Positions 36,631 to 45,763 of a DNA stretch of 64,000 nt are shown here, one piece after another. A model generated the notes under the pieces. The model saw nothing but the letters and a program-made list of their open reading frames with translations. It searched no databases and was not told the origin of the DNA. This stretch comes from an uncultured Holophagaceae bacterium (GTDB taxonomy: Bacteria > Acidobacteriota > Holophagae > Holophagales > Holophagaceae). Within the stretch, counting starts at the first letter, position 1, and each line of letters opens with the position of its first letter. Made by a program: the position numbers and the translations under genes. The stretch spans positions 1-64,000 of the forward strand of contig CAIMFT010000158.1 in the NCBI GenBank assembly GCA_903840385.1, written 5' to 3'.

Positions 36631-37403
36631 GCGACGCGTGCAACCGCACCCCCTTCTGGCAGCGCCAGCCGCTGCTGCCGGTGGCCATCCACGAGGTCCT
36701 GCGGGAGCGCCTGGAGGCCGCCCTGGCGGCCCCGGCCGCCCGGGAGGGCCTGATCTGGCCCACCATCCTGGGGGCACCTTCCCTGCGCGGCGAGCACCCG
36801 GAAGGCCTGCCGCAGGACCACCTCCTGGCCCATGCGGCGCGCCTGCTGGCCCCCCTGGGCTGCACGGAGCCGGCGGCCGCCTGGCAGCGGGAGCAGGCCG
36901 CCCGACCGGACACCGCCCTGGCTGGTCCTGGCGGCTGGCTTCCTGGGGCCACCTGGGGGGCCTGGGGTCCCCTGGTGAGCCTCCGCTGTGGGTGGACGCT
37001 GGCGGCCCTCACGCCGCTCGCGCCGGGGGAGTCCTACCCGCTGGCCTGCGGGGTCTCCCTCTTCAACCACGGCCTCTTCCACGAGTGCCACGACGCCCTG
37101 GAGCCGCTCTGGGGCGCCGCTTCAGGTCCGCTGCGGGAGGGCCTCCAGGGCTTGATCCTCATGGCCGGCGGCTACCACCACCTGCAGCAGCACAACCGCT
37201 CCGGTCTGCTGGCCCTGTGGGAGGAAGCCCGGGTCCGACTGGAGGCCTGCGGCGGGGTCGTGGGCACGCCCTGGGGCCAGGTGCGGGCCGATGTCGCCCT
37301 GGACCTGACCATCCGTCGACTGGACGAGGGTCGGCGCATGAACGATGATTCGGATCTGGCACCCCTGTGGGCGCTGGATCGCCCCACCTGGGAGCTGGCA
37401 TGA
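36627..37403 (+). CDS. DUF309-domain protein
   Basis: C-terminal FNHGLFHECHDALEPLWGAASGPLREGLQGLILMAGGYHHLQQHNRSG. Confidence 0.7.
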   Translation: MSDACNRTPFWQRQPLLPVAIHEVLRERLEAALAAPAAREGLIWPTILGAPSLRGEHPEGLPQDHLLAHAARLLAPLGCTEPAAAWQREQAARPDTALAGPGGWLPGATWGAWGPLVSLRCGWTLAALTPLAPGESYPLACGVSLFNHGLFHECHDALEPLWGAASGPLREGLQGLILMAGGYHHLQQHNRSGLLALWEEARVRLEACGGVVGTPWGQVRADVALDLTIRRLDEGRRMNDDSDLAPLWALDRPTWELA

Positions 37404-38974
37404 CCATCAAGGCAGACCTGCTGGTGCTGGGCGGCGGCATTGCCGGCTGCGCTGCCGCCTTGCGAGCCGCTGATCTGGGTGCCTCGGTGGTCCTGGTGGC
37501 CAAGGACGAGCTGGGTCAGACCAACACCGCCTGGGCCCAGGGCGGAATCATCGGCCTGGCGCCGCCGGAGGAAGGGGACTCCCCGGACCTGCTGGCCGCT
37601 GACATCGAGGCAGCCGGTGGCGGCCTCTGCCGCTCGGAGGCCGTGCGCCTGCTGGCGGAGGAGGGGCCCCGCCTCTGCCGCAGCTTCCTCTGGGAGCGCC
37701 TGGGTGTGCCCTTTGATCTGGGCAGCACCGGCACGCCGGACCCCACCGCCGAGGCCGCCCACAGCGCCCGGCGCATCTACCATGCCAAGGACGCCACCGG
37801 GCTGGCCATCCAGAGTGCCCTCAGCGAGGCCGTCCGCAGCCACCCCAACATCCAGGTGCGGGAGCACCTCGTGCTGGTGGACCTGATCACCAGCCCCCAC
37901 CACTGCCTCAATCCCGTGCGGGTCTACGAGCCCATCCGGGTGCACGGTGCCTTCCTGTTCGACCCCGCCACTGGGGCCGTGGAAGGCCTCCTGGCCCGGC
38001 GCACCCTGCTGGCCACCGGCGGCCTGGGCTACCTCTACCTGCACACCACCAACCCCCCCAGCGCCACCGGGGATGGCCTGGCGGCGGCCTACCGGGCCAG
38101 CGCCCGCATCGTGAACTGCGAGTACATCCAGTTCCATCCCACGGCCCTCTATGTGCCGGGCAAGCCTCGCACCCTGCTCACCGAGGCCCTGCGCGGCGAG
38201 GGGGCTCGCCTGCTGAACCGCAAGGGCGAGCGGTTCATGGCGAAGTACGCTCCGGAGCACCTGGAGCTGGCTCCCCGCGATGTGGTGAGCCGAGCCATCT
38301 TCCAGGAGATGGCCTCCAGCGGCGAGGCCTGTGTCTACCTGGACCTGGGCCCTGTGGCCGCCCGGCTGGACCTGGAGACCCACTTCCCGACGGTGCTGGC
38401 CGCCTGCCGCGCCGAGGGCCTGGACCCCCACCGCCAGCCCATCCCCGTGGTGCCCGCCGCCCACTACTTCTGCGGCGGCGTCCTGGTGGACCTGGAAGGC
38501 CGCACCAGCCTATCGGGACTCTTTGCGGCGGGGGAGGTGGCCTGCACAGGCCTCCACGGCGCCAACCGCCTGGCCTCCACCAGCCTGCTGGAGGGCCTGC
38601 TCTGGGGCTTCCGGGGCGCCGAGGCCATCGTGGCGGAGCTGGCCGGCCCGGCGGATCCGGACCCGGGTGAGCTGGCCCACTGGCACACGCCGGAGGCACC
38701 GGAGAGCACCGATCCCCTGCTCATCGACCAGGACTGGGGTCTCATCCGCAGCACCCTCTGGAACTACGCCGGCATCGTCCGGACCGGTGGGCGCCTGCAC
38801 CGCGCCAAGGCCGATCTGCACTACCTGGCGCACCGCATCGAGCGCTTCTACCACGAGTCCCTGCTCAGCCGGGAGCTGCTGGAGCTGCGCAGCGGGATCC
38901 TCTGCGCAAAGCTCATCCTGAACGCCGCCCTGCAGAACCCCGAGAGCCGGGGCTGCCACTACCGGGTGGACTGA
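37400..38974 (+). CDS. nadB: L-aspartate oxidase
   Basis: DLLVLGGGIAGCAAALRAADLGASVVLVAKDELGQTNTAWAQGGI; EYIQFHPTAL; HYFCGGVLVDLEGRTSLSGLFAAGEVACTGLHGANRLASTSLLEGL. Confidence 0.95.
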   Translation: MTIKADLLVLGGGIAGCAAALRAADLGASVVLVAKDELGQTNTAWAQGGIIGLAPPEEGDSPDLLAADIEAAGGGLCRSEAVRLLAEEGPRLCRSFLWERLGVPFDLGSTGTPDPTAEAAHSARRIYHAKDATGLAIQSALSEAVRSHPNIQVREHLVLVDLITSPHHCLNPVRVYEPIRVHGAFLFDPATGAVEGLLARRTLLATGGLGYLYLHTTNPPSATGDGLAAAYRASARIVNCEYIQFHPTALYVPGKPRTLLTEALRGEGARLLNRKGERFMAKYAPEHLELAPRDVVSRAIFQEMASSGEACVYLDLGPVAARLDLETHFPTVLAACRAEGLDPHRQPIPVVPAAHYFCGGVLVDLEGRTSLSGLFAAGEVACTGLHGANRLASTSLLEGLLWGFRGAEAIVAELAGPADPDPGELAHWHTPEAPESTDPLLIDQDWGLIRSTLWNYAGIVRTGGRLHRAKADLHYLAHRIERFYHESLLSRELLELRSGILCAKLILNAALQNPESRGCHYRVD

Positions 38975-38986
38975 GCCGCCCTGGCT

Positions 38987-39745
38987 GGAGTGACCATGCG
39001 AACTCTTTCCGCTCTCCTGCTGGCTGTTCCTGCCCTCCTGGTGGGGCAGGCCGCTCCGCTGGACGGCGGCCGCCTCGATCCCGCCTGGTTCGGCTCGGCT
39101 GCGGTGTTCACCCCCTCCACCGCCCTCGGCCTGCAGTGGGTCAAGCCGGGCCTGGATCTGAAGGGTCGCACCCTCCACGTGCGGGACTGGCAGCCTGCGA
39201 TCTGGCTGCTGGGAAAGCGGGCCACCCATGACGAGCACCTGCTGATGCGCATGGCGCCCAGCCTCGTCCCGGGGCTGGCGAAGGGCCTCGCCAAGGGCCT
39301 CAAGGGGGCGCTGCCGGTCTCCCACACCGCCGGGGACCTGTTCCTCCTGGGCCGAGTGGTGGATGCCACCGGAGGCTCAGGCGATGAGCAGTTCGCCACC
39401 CAGCCCTGCACCCTCACCTTCGACCTGAAGCTGGTGGATGCCGACTCCGGTGAGCTCCTTGCAGCCTTCCACCACACGCTGGAGGCGGCGAACGCAGACT
39501 ATATGGCCCTCCGGCACACCCGCTGGAGCGAGGATCTGGGCCGCCTGCTGAGCCAGTCCGTGGGAGCCCGCCCTGCAGCGCCACCCAAAGCCGCTGCTCC
39601 AGCCCCGGTCCATCCCGCCGAGCCGCCCTTCGACCTGGAGGGGGCCCTGCGCCGCATCGAGGGGCTCAAGCGGGATGGCCTGCTCAGCGAGGCCGAGTGC
39701 GAGGCCCTGCGCCGGAAGGCTACCGCACGAGGCAAGCCGTCATAG
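38987..39745 (+). CDS. Secreted hypothetical protein with C-terminal SHOCT-like motif
   Basis: Signal peptide LSALLLAVPALLVGQA; C-terminal DLEGALRRIEGLKRDGLLSEAECEALRRKAT. Confidence 0.65.
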   Translation, partial: GVTMRTLSALLLAVPALLVGQAAPLDGGRLDPAWFGSAAVFTPSTALGLQWVKPGLDLKGRTLHVRDWQPAIWLLGKRATHDEHLLMRMAPSLVPGLAKGLAKGLKGALPVSHTAGDLFLLGRVVDATGGSGDEQFATQPCTLTFDLKLVDADSGELLAAFHHTLEAANADYMALRHTRWSEDLGRLLSQSVGARPAAPPKAAAPAPVHPAEPPFDLEGALRRIEGLKRDGLLSEAECEALRRKATARGKPS

Positions 39746-40342
39746 AGGCCAGGGCCCGGCTCCCAGCCGAACCAGCTCGGGCTCGTCCCCACAGAGGTCC
39801 AGGATGGTGCTGGGGATGCCCTCGGGCTGGCCGCAGTCTACGATGAGCTCCAGGGCGTGCCCCAGCTCCTCTTCCAGCTCCCAGGCGGTGTTGAGCATGG
39901 CCTGGCCCGGCAGCACCACGCTCGTGGTGATGATGGGCTCGCCCAGCAGGGTCAGCAGGGCCTTGCAGAAGGGGCTGTCCGGGATGCGCAGCCCGACCAC
40001 CTGCTTGTTCTGCAGGTACCGGGGGACCTCCCGGCTGGCTGGCAGGAGCACCGTGTAGGGTCCGGGCAGCAGCTGCTTGAGGATGCGGAAGGTGGGCGTG
40101 TCCAGGTGTCGCGCGTAGCGGGAGAGCATCTCCAGGTCGGCGCAGAGCATGGACATGGGCTTCTTGGGATCCCGGACCTTGAGCTGCTGCACGCGGTCCA
40201 CGGCCTTCTTGCGCGAGGCCAGACAGCCCAGGCCAAACAGGGTGTCCGTGGGGTAGGCGATGACCCCATCCCGCTGCAACACCTCGGCGATGCGCTCGAG
40301 GTGGCGCACCTGCGGGGTGTCGGGGTGGAGGGTGAGGATCAT
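39740..40342 (-). CDS. Sua5/YciO/YrdC-family protein (threonylcarbamoyl-AMP synthase-like)
   Basis: GVIAYPTDTLFGLGCLASRKKAVDRVQQLKVRDPKKPMSMLCAD; LLPGPYTVLLPAS; STILDL. Confidence 0.9.
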   Translation of the reverse strand: MILTLHPDTPQVRHLERIAEVLQRDGVIAYPTDTLFGLGCLASRKKAVDRVQQLKVRDPKKPMSMLCADLEMLSRYARHLDTPTFRILKQLLPGPYTVLLPASREVPRYLQNKQVVGLRIPDSPFCKALLTLLGEPIITTSVVLPGQAMLNTAWELEEELGHALELIVDCGQPEGIPSTILDLCGDEPELVRLGAGPWPL

Positions 40343-41013
40343 GCGGGGTCCAGGTTCTGCCACCGGGCTCGTCCCGGGGCCGGGTGCTCCGTGGGGCGCT
40401 GGAAGAAGCGCTCTGCCAGGGCTGGCTCCAGAGCGGCTGCGATGCCCGTGCGCCGGGCCTGCAGGGCCAGCAGCGCCACCACGGTGGGGCCGTCCGTGAG
40501 CTCACCGCGGAGGACCCGCCGCAGGCAGTCCGCAAAGGGCTCGCGGTGGACCAGGAGTTCCTCGTCGTCCTCGGGCTGGTGGGTCAGCGCCGGCGCCAGG
40601 TCCGTGGCCAGGAAGAGGAAGGCCTCCTCATCCGTGGAGGAGTTGCTGGGATGGAAGAAGGCCAGGGGCTCCCAGAACCGGGCCGTCAAGCCCGCCTCTT
40701 CAGTCAGCTCCCGGCGCATGGCCTCGAAGGGGCTCTCGGAGGGATCGCCGCCGCCCTCCGGCAGCTCCCGGGAGTAGGTCTCCAGGGGGTAGCGCCACTG
40801 GCCCACCAGCACCACGCGGTCCTCCGCATCCAGAGCCAGGACGCCGCAGGCCGAGCGCACGAAGCCGCAGACGGCGTAGCGCCCCTCGGCGCCCCGCCGA
40901 TGGCGGAAGCGGTCTTCCCGCAGACGGATCCAGGGCGAGTCATAGAGGGGCTGCCGGTCGGACACCGTGTACGGATCGGGCTGGGCGGGGCGGGGCAGGG
41001 GCTGCAGGTCCAT
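40339..41013 (-). CDS. NUDIX hydrolase (ADP-ribose pyrophosphatase-like)
   Basis: ELPEGGGDPSESPFEAMRRELTEEAGL Nudix box. Confidence 0.88.
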   Translation of the reverse strand: MDLQPLPRPAQPDPYTVSDRQPLYDSPWIRLREDRFRHRRGAEGRYAVCGFVRSACGVLALDAEDRVVLVGQWRYPLETYSRELPEGGGDPSESPFEAMRRELTEEAGLTARFWEPLAFFHPSNSSTDEEAFLFLATDLAPALTHQPEDDEELLVHREPFADCLRRVLRGELTDGPTVVALLALQARRTGIAAALEPALAERFFQRPTEHPAPGRARWQNLDPA

Positions 41014-41027
41014 CCTTCGAACATAAC

Positions 41028-41056
41028 GAAAAAACGCCCGCGGATGCGGGCGTTTT
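41028..41056 (-). terminator. Terminator downstream of rpsO
   Basis: AAAACGCCCGC-GGAT-GCGGGCGTTTT; minus strand runs into T tract. Confidence 0.85.
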
Positions 41057-41073
41057 CAAGGAACCGGAAGGGC

Positions 41074-41343
41074 CTAGCGGCGGAGGCCGAGGCGCTCGAT
41101 GAGGGTGGCGTAGCGCTCCTTGCTCTTCTTCTTGAGATAGTCGAGCAGGCGGCGGCGCTGGCCGACCATGATCATGAGGCCGCGGCGGCTGTGGTAGTCC
41201 TTGGTGTGGATCTTGAAGTGCTCGGTCAGGTCATTGATGCGCTTGGTGAGGATGGCCACCTGCACCTCGGGCGAACCCGTGTCCGACTCGTGCTGCTTGA
41301 AGTCGTCGATGATGATCTTCTTCTGGTCTACGTTGAGGGCCAT
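41074..41343 (-). CDS. rpsO: 30S ribosomal protein S15
   Basis: [73 protein letters not shown]. Confidence 0.98.
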   Translation of the reverse strand: MALNVDQKKIIIDDFKQHESDTGSPEVQVAILTKRINDLTEHFKIHTKDYHSRRGLMIMVGQRRRLLDYLKKKSKERYATLIERLGLRR

Positions 41344-41500
41344 GGTGGCTCCTTTTCGGGGGTCGCTCCCGTCACCCGCTGCCAACGCTGCGCGTTGCCA
41401 GATATCGCCTGCGGCGAAAATCCTCAGTCCCGTACCAAGGAAGGGTCGAACCTGGGAAAGGCCAGGTACCTGTTATCAACTGCATTTTTGCTGTTCTGCT

Positions 41501-41537
41501 CACCAAATTTTGTCGGCAAAGCCGCCAAAATTTGGTG
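41501..41537 (-). terminator. Hairpin abutting tRNA-Leu 3' end
   Basis: CACCAAATTTTG-T-CGGC-AAA-GCCG-C-CAAAATTTGGTG; 12-bp outer stem. Confidence 0.7.
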
Positions 41538-41618
41538 CGGATAGAGGGACTCGAACCCCCACGTCTTGTGAACACTAGCACCTGAAGCTAGCGCGTCTAC
41601 CAATTCCGCCATATCCGC
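41533..41618 (-). tRNA. tRNA-Leu (anticodon CAG), CCA encoded
   Basis: GCGGATATGGCGGAATTGGTAGACGCGCTAGCTTCAGGTGCTAGTG...GGGGGTTCGAGTCCCTCTATCCGCACCA; long variable arm. Confidence 0.95.
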
Positions 41619-41704
41619 TTGAAAGAGCACTCCAGTCCCCGCAGGTTCCGGAATATGCGAACCCCAAGCCTAGCGTGATTGGCCGATGGAGGCAACCGCC
41701 ATTC

Positions 41705-42163
41705 TCACCACTCCCGGTAGGGTATGCCGTTCATCCCCGTGCCCTGGTTGAGGGTGTAGACGTCGTAGACATGGCCTCCGCCCCAGGAAGTGCTGGTGGC
41801 TTCGTCGCTGGTGTTGCGCATGCCCCACTCCGCCTTGCCGGTGAGGGGATCCATGGGGATGCGCCGCAGGAAGCGCATCTTTCGGCTCAGGGAGCCGCTG
41901 ACGGGCACGCCGTCCACCAGGACCTCCAGGCTCTCCGGGTAGAAGTTGGCATCCGCCGGGGGCGGCTTGATCTTCATCTGCTCGGCGGCTTTCTTGTAGG
42001 TGTCGATGGCCAAGCGCATCTCCCGAAGGGACCGCCGCAGCTCGAGCTCCGACTGCCGCCGCAGGCCATTCTTGGCCAGGGGGACCACCACGGAAGCCAG
42101 GATCATCAGCACGGTGGCGGTGACCACCAGCTCCAGCAGGGTGAAGCCGCGCTGGGACTTCAC
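41705..42163 (-). CDS. Type II secretion/type IV pilus pseudopilin (GspG-like)
   Basis: MKSQRGFTLLELVVTATVLMILASVVVPLAKN prepilin signal; FLRRIPMDPLTGKAEWG. Confidence 0.88.
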   Translation of the reverse strand: MKSQRGFTLLELVVTATVLMILASVVVPLAKNGLRRQSELELRRSLREMRLAIDTYKKAAEQMKIKPPPADANFYPESLEVLVDGVPVSGSLSRKMRFLRRIPMDPLTGKAEWGMRNTSDEATSTSWGGGHVYDVYTLNQGTGMNGIPYREW

Positions 42164-44529
42164 TGCACCGTCACGAGGGCGTTGGACCAGCGCCCTGAGA
42201 CGGGGCTGGTGCCGGCCATGAACTGACCGCTCTGGATGAGCACCGGGGCGTTCCCGGCGGTGAGGCCCTCCAGCTCAAGGGTGGCGAAGGGACCACTGTC
42301 GGAGCCAGCGGGACTGCGCCGGAAGGTCACCTTCAGGATGCCGTCCTTGCCTGGAAACTGCTCCAGTCCGCCGCCATCGCCCGTGAGGAAGTCGCCGGGG
42401 GTCAGGTTGTTGAGACGCAGGCCCGGGGGCAGGCGGATCTCCAGGGTGCCCGAGCTGATGCCCTTGCCACCGCTCACGGTGAGGGTGATGCGGGCCTTCT
42501 CGCCGGCCTTGATCTCCGACACCGTGGGGGCCATGAAGATCACCAGATCGGAGGGGACAGGCGCCACCTCGGCGGCGCCAGCGGGCTTCTTCTCCTGGAT
42601 GGCCTCAGAGGGCTGGACCGGGGCCGCTGCGGGGCTAGGCGGGGCCACCTGGGGGGTCTGGGCTGGCGTCTGTGGGCCGGGCTTGGTCGCTGGCGCTGGG
42701 GCAGAGGCTGCGGGGTTGGTGGAGCCAGGCTGGGGCGCCACGGCCGGGGCTGCCGTTGGGGGCTTGGCCGCTGGGGTCGTCGGCGCCTTCTTGGAGGCTT
42801 CGGCTGTGAAGGGGCCAGAGCGGGAGTTGGCATCCTCGGGGTTGAAGGGGGCCATGTCCTGATCGGTGAGCACAGGCTTGCGGACCAGCACGGCGCGGAT
42901 GGTGAGGATCACATCGGTCTTGGCCTGGCTGTTGTGGGTGTTGCCGAAGAGACGACCCAGGAAGGGAATGTCAGCGAGGCCCCAGATGCCCTGGAGGCTC
43001 TTCTGCTCCTCGTCCTTGAGGAGGCCGCCGAAGATGGCCGTCTCGCCGTCCCGCAGGCGGGCGGAGGTCTTGATCTCGCGCTGGCCCAGGTCGGGGCGAC
43101 CCGGCGTGGAGCCGGACTTCAGGGTGGTGACCGTGCTGTCGATCTTGAGCGTGATCTCGCCGTTGTGGTGGACCCGGGGCTCCACCTTGATCTTCACGCC
43201 CACGTTCTCGTAGGAGAAGGAGGTCTGGCCCACGCCGCCCAGCAGGGAGGAGGACAGGGCTGACGTGCCGGTGCTGCCCGTGGAGGGCATGGACAGCTGG
43301 CTCTGGGTGGTGGAGATCTTCTCGCCGATGTTGACCTCGCCGGTCTCCCCGGACAGCACCCGCACATTGGGGCTGGCCACCAGGCGGGCATCCCCATTGC
43401 CCTTGAGGAAGTCGAGGGCCAGGTTGGGGAAGAGCACCCGCAGGTCAGCGGTGTGGATCTTGGTGAACCCGGAGTTGGTGTTCATGCCCGAGGTGTTGTT
43501 TACCGTGGTGGCACCCATGCGGTAGGTGCCGGAGGTGTCGGAAGCATTGAGCACGGGCAGCAGGCCCACCTGCTCCAGGCTGTTCTCGGTGACTTCCATC
43601 AGCTCGAGGTAGACCATGACTTCGGCCTTGGGCTTGTCCAGCGTGCGGATGACCTGGTCCACGATGGCCAGCTCCAGGGGCTTGGCCTTCACGATGAGGG
43701 CATTGACCCGCTTGTCCGTGAAGACGCGCAGCTGGGGGTTGATGGTGGTCAGGGTGGAGCGCAGCTCGTTGGGATCGGCGTTGGACAGGTAGTAGGTCTT
43801 GATGATCTGGTTCTCGTACTGCTCGCGGTTCTGCGGGGTGGCCTTGAAGACCATGATGGTGTTCTTGTCGATGACCTTGTAGAACAGGTCGTTCTGCAGC
43901 ATGAGGGTGTCCAGCACGCGCTGGAAGGGCAGCCCCCGCAGGTCGATGGAGACCGTCGCATCCTGGAAGGAGGTGTGGGGGATGATGTTCACGCCGGAGG
44001 CCTTGCTCAGGGTCGCGAAGATCTCCCGGATGCTGGTGCGGCGGGCGAAGTTGAGGTCGATGCCATCGATGGTGCGGGGGTTCAGCTGGAGGGCATTGAC
44101 CGCATCGGCCTTGGTCTTCATGGCCTCCAGGTCTTCCAGGGAGTCCGACTCGGCCCGGTCCCGGGCGGCCTTCTGCTCCAGCTTGAGGAGCCAGTCCTGG
44201 GCGATCTGGTTGTCCGGATCCAGGACCAGGGCCTTGCGCACTTCCGCCAGGATGGTGTCCGTGAAGCCCCGGCTCTCGGCCTGCCGGGCCAGGGACAGGT
44301 GCAGCTCGGCAGCCCGCTGGGAGGCCCGCTTGATGCCGATGCGCGCCTTCGTGTTGGTGGGATCGCTCCGGAGGGCGTTGCGGTATTCGGTGACAGATTC
44401 GTCGTAGCGCCCTTCCTCGAAGGCCTTGTTGGCCCGGTGGAGGGAGCAGCCGAGCGCCATGAGCAGGACTGCCGCCACCAGAAGGCAGCGGCGAAGGAGG
44501 GCGAAGGAGGGAATCAGCATCGGGGGCAT
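42160..44529 (-). CDS. Secretin (GspD/PilQ family) with N-terminal lipobox/TPR and C-terminal cohesin-like domain
   Basis: LMALGCS lipobox; TPR; DLRGLPFQRVLDTLMLQNDLFYKVIDKNTIMVF; secretin core VASPNVRVLSGETGEVNIGEKI, GGLLKDEEQKSLQGIWGLADIPFLGRLFG; Pro/Ala linker then cohesin-like SGGKGISSGTLEIRLPPGL. Confidence 0.88.
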   Translation of the reverse strand: MPPMLIPSFALLRRCLLVAAVLLMALGCSLHRANKAFEEGRYDESVTEYRNALRSDPTNTKARIGIKRASQRAAELHLSLARQAESRGFTDTILAEVRKALVLDPDNQIAQDWLLKLEQKAARDRAESDSLEDLEAMKTKADAVNALQLNPRTIDGIDLNFARRTSIREIFATLSKASGVNIIPHTSFQDATVSIDLRGLPFQRVLDTLMLQNDLFYKVIDKNTIMVFKATPQNREQYENQIIKTYYLSNADPNELRSTLTTINPQLRVFTDKRVNALIVKAKPLELAIVDQVIRTLDKPKAEVMVYLELMEVTENSLEQVGLLPVLNASDTSGTYRMGATTVNNTSGMNTNSGFTKIHTADLRVLFPNLALDFLKGNGDARLVASPNVRVLSGETGEVNIGEKISTTQSQLSMPSTGSTGTSALSSSLLGGVGQTSFSYENVGVKIKVEPRVHHNGEITLKIDSTVTTLKSGSTPGRPDLGQREIKTSARLRDGETAIFGGLLKDEEQKSLQGIWGLADIPFLGRLFGNTHNSQAKTDVILTIRAVLVRKPVLTDQDMAPFNPEDANSRSGPFTAEASKKAPTTPAAKPPTAAPAVAPQPGSTNPAASAPAPATKPGPQTPAQTPQVAPPSPAAAPVQPSEAIQEKKPAGAAEVAPVPSDLVIFMAPTVSEIKAGEKARITLTVSGGKGISSGTLEIRLPPGLRLNNLTPGDFLTGDGGGLEQFPGKDGILKVTFRRSPAGSDSGPFATLELEGLTAGNAPVLIQSGQFMAGTSPVSGRWSNALVTVQ

Positions 44530-44537
44530 CCTTCGGT

Positions 44538-45185
44538 TCAGAATTGGTTCGAAGCCGCGCCGCCAGAGGCTTCGCGGGTCTCCAGGACCAACTTCAGGTC
44601 CGGGTAGGTCAGGTTCTGGAACTCGGCACGGGTATCAAGGACGGCAACCAGCTTCCAGCGCTCCCGGACCACCGTTCCCGGGGTCAGGGTGACGGCCTCT
44701 TCGCCCTTCATGAAGGCACCGACAATGCCCGAGGGCGTGCCCTTGAAGAAGCCGAGGTACCGCAAGTCCTGGGGCCGGGTGGCGAACTCAGCAGCCTTGG
44801 CCTGGGCCTTGCGCTGAGCCTCGACGTCCGCCGGGGTGGGCGGTGGTGGAGGCGGTGGGGGTGGGGGCGGCTTCACCGGCACGGGCGGGGCTTCAAACAT
44901 GAAGACATCCCGCAGCACCTTGGGCTTGGGTGGGAGCTCCCCCGCGAGGTCCAGGGCGGCGAGGTCCGGCAGCTTGCGGAGGCCTTGAATCTGCCGGGAG
45001 TCCAGGTTGGCACCCGTGCGCCCATCGGCCGCGCGGCGGCTCTTGGGGGCGTCTGGGACAAACACGGTGTAGATCAGCAGGCCCAGCGTGAGCGCAAAGG
45101 CCGCCAGGGCCGCCTGGGTCTTGCGGTTGCTGCGCAGCTCCTGGAGCATGCCCTGGACATCGGTGCCGCGGGGGGAGGTGCTCAT
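44538..45185 (-). CDS. PilP/GspC-like inner-membrane protein with polyproline tract
   Basis: Single N-terminal TM, VPVKPPPPPPPPPPPTP, synteny with pilMNO. Confidence 0.6.
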   Translation of the reverse strand: MSTSPRGTDVQGMLQELRSNRKTQAALAAFALTLGLLIYTVFVPDAPKSRRAADGRTGANLDSRQIQGLRKLPDLAALDLAGELPPKPKVLRDVFMFEAPPVPVKPPPPPPPPPPPTPADVEAQRKAQAKAAEFATRPQDLRYLGFFKGTPSGIVGAFMKGEEAVTLTPGTVVRERWKLVAVLDTRAEFQNLTYPDLKLVLETREASGGAASNQF

Positions 45186-45763
45186 GCCTCACCCTCCTCT
45201 CGGTCCGGCGTACCGGTCTTGCGGAAGGCGCGGAGGATGATGTTCAGGCGGGCGCCCTCGGGGCTCTCCTCCAGGCGGCCATCTCGCACGGCAAAGGGCA
45301 GGCCCGAGCCTTCCAGCTCCAGCATGAAGCTCTTGTGGTCGGCGTAGAGGCCCAGGGCGACGAACTCCACCTCGACGGCCTCCAGGTCGGAGCCGCGTGC
45401 ACCCTCCTTGCTGGGCAGGCCGTACTTCACGGTCATCAGGCGGAGGTTGTGCTTCTTGGCCAGCTGATGGAGGGTCTTGCTAAGGCTCCACTGCAGCTCG
45501 CCGGCAGACCCGCGGGGCAGGCGGGCCTCCAGCCCAGCCAGGGCCTGCTGGCCGCGGCGGAGGCGATCGGCCAGGGTCTGGAGCTCCTTGAGGTGCTCGA
45601 CCTGCTGGTTGCGGCCCTGCTCGGCATCCCGTCGGGCCTTCAGCTGCTGAGAGAGCTGCTGGGAGGCGTTCGGCAGCAGAAAGAGGGCCACGGCCAAGCC
45701 CAGCGTGGTCCCCAGGATGCCCAGGGCCAAGCGGAGGCGGCTCGCGCGGAGGGGACTGGTCAT
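45182..45763 (-). CDS. PilO-like protein
   Basis: N-terminal TM, coiled coil, synteny. Confidence 0.6.
   Translation of the reverse strand: MTSPLRASRLRLALGILGTTLGLAVALFLLPNASQQLSQQLKARRDAEQGRNQQVEHLKELQTLADRLRRGQQALAGLEARLPRGSAGELQWSLSKTLHQLAKKHNLRLMTVKYGLPSKEGARGSDLEAVEVEFVALGLYADHKSFMLELEGSGLPFAVRDGRLEESPEGARLNIILRAFRKTGTPDREEGEA

Noticed and set aside
41372-41630. Small ORFs such as MAELVDALASGASVHKTWGFESLYPH over tRNA-Leu
   Set aside because: Well-known spurious translation of a tRNA gene.
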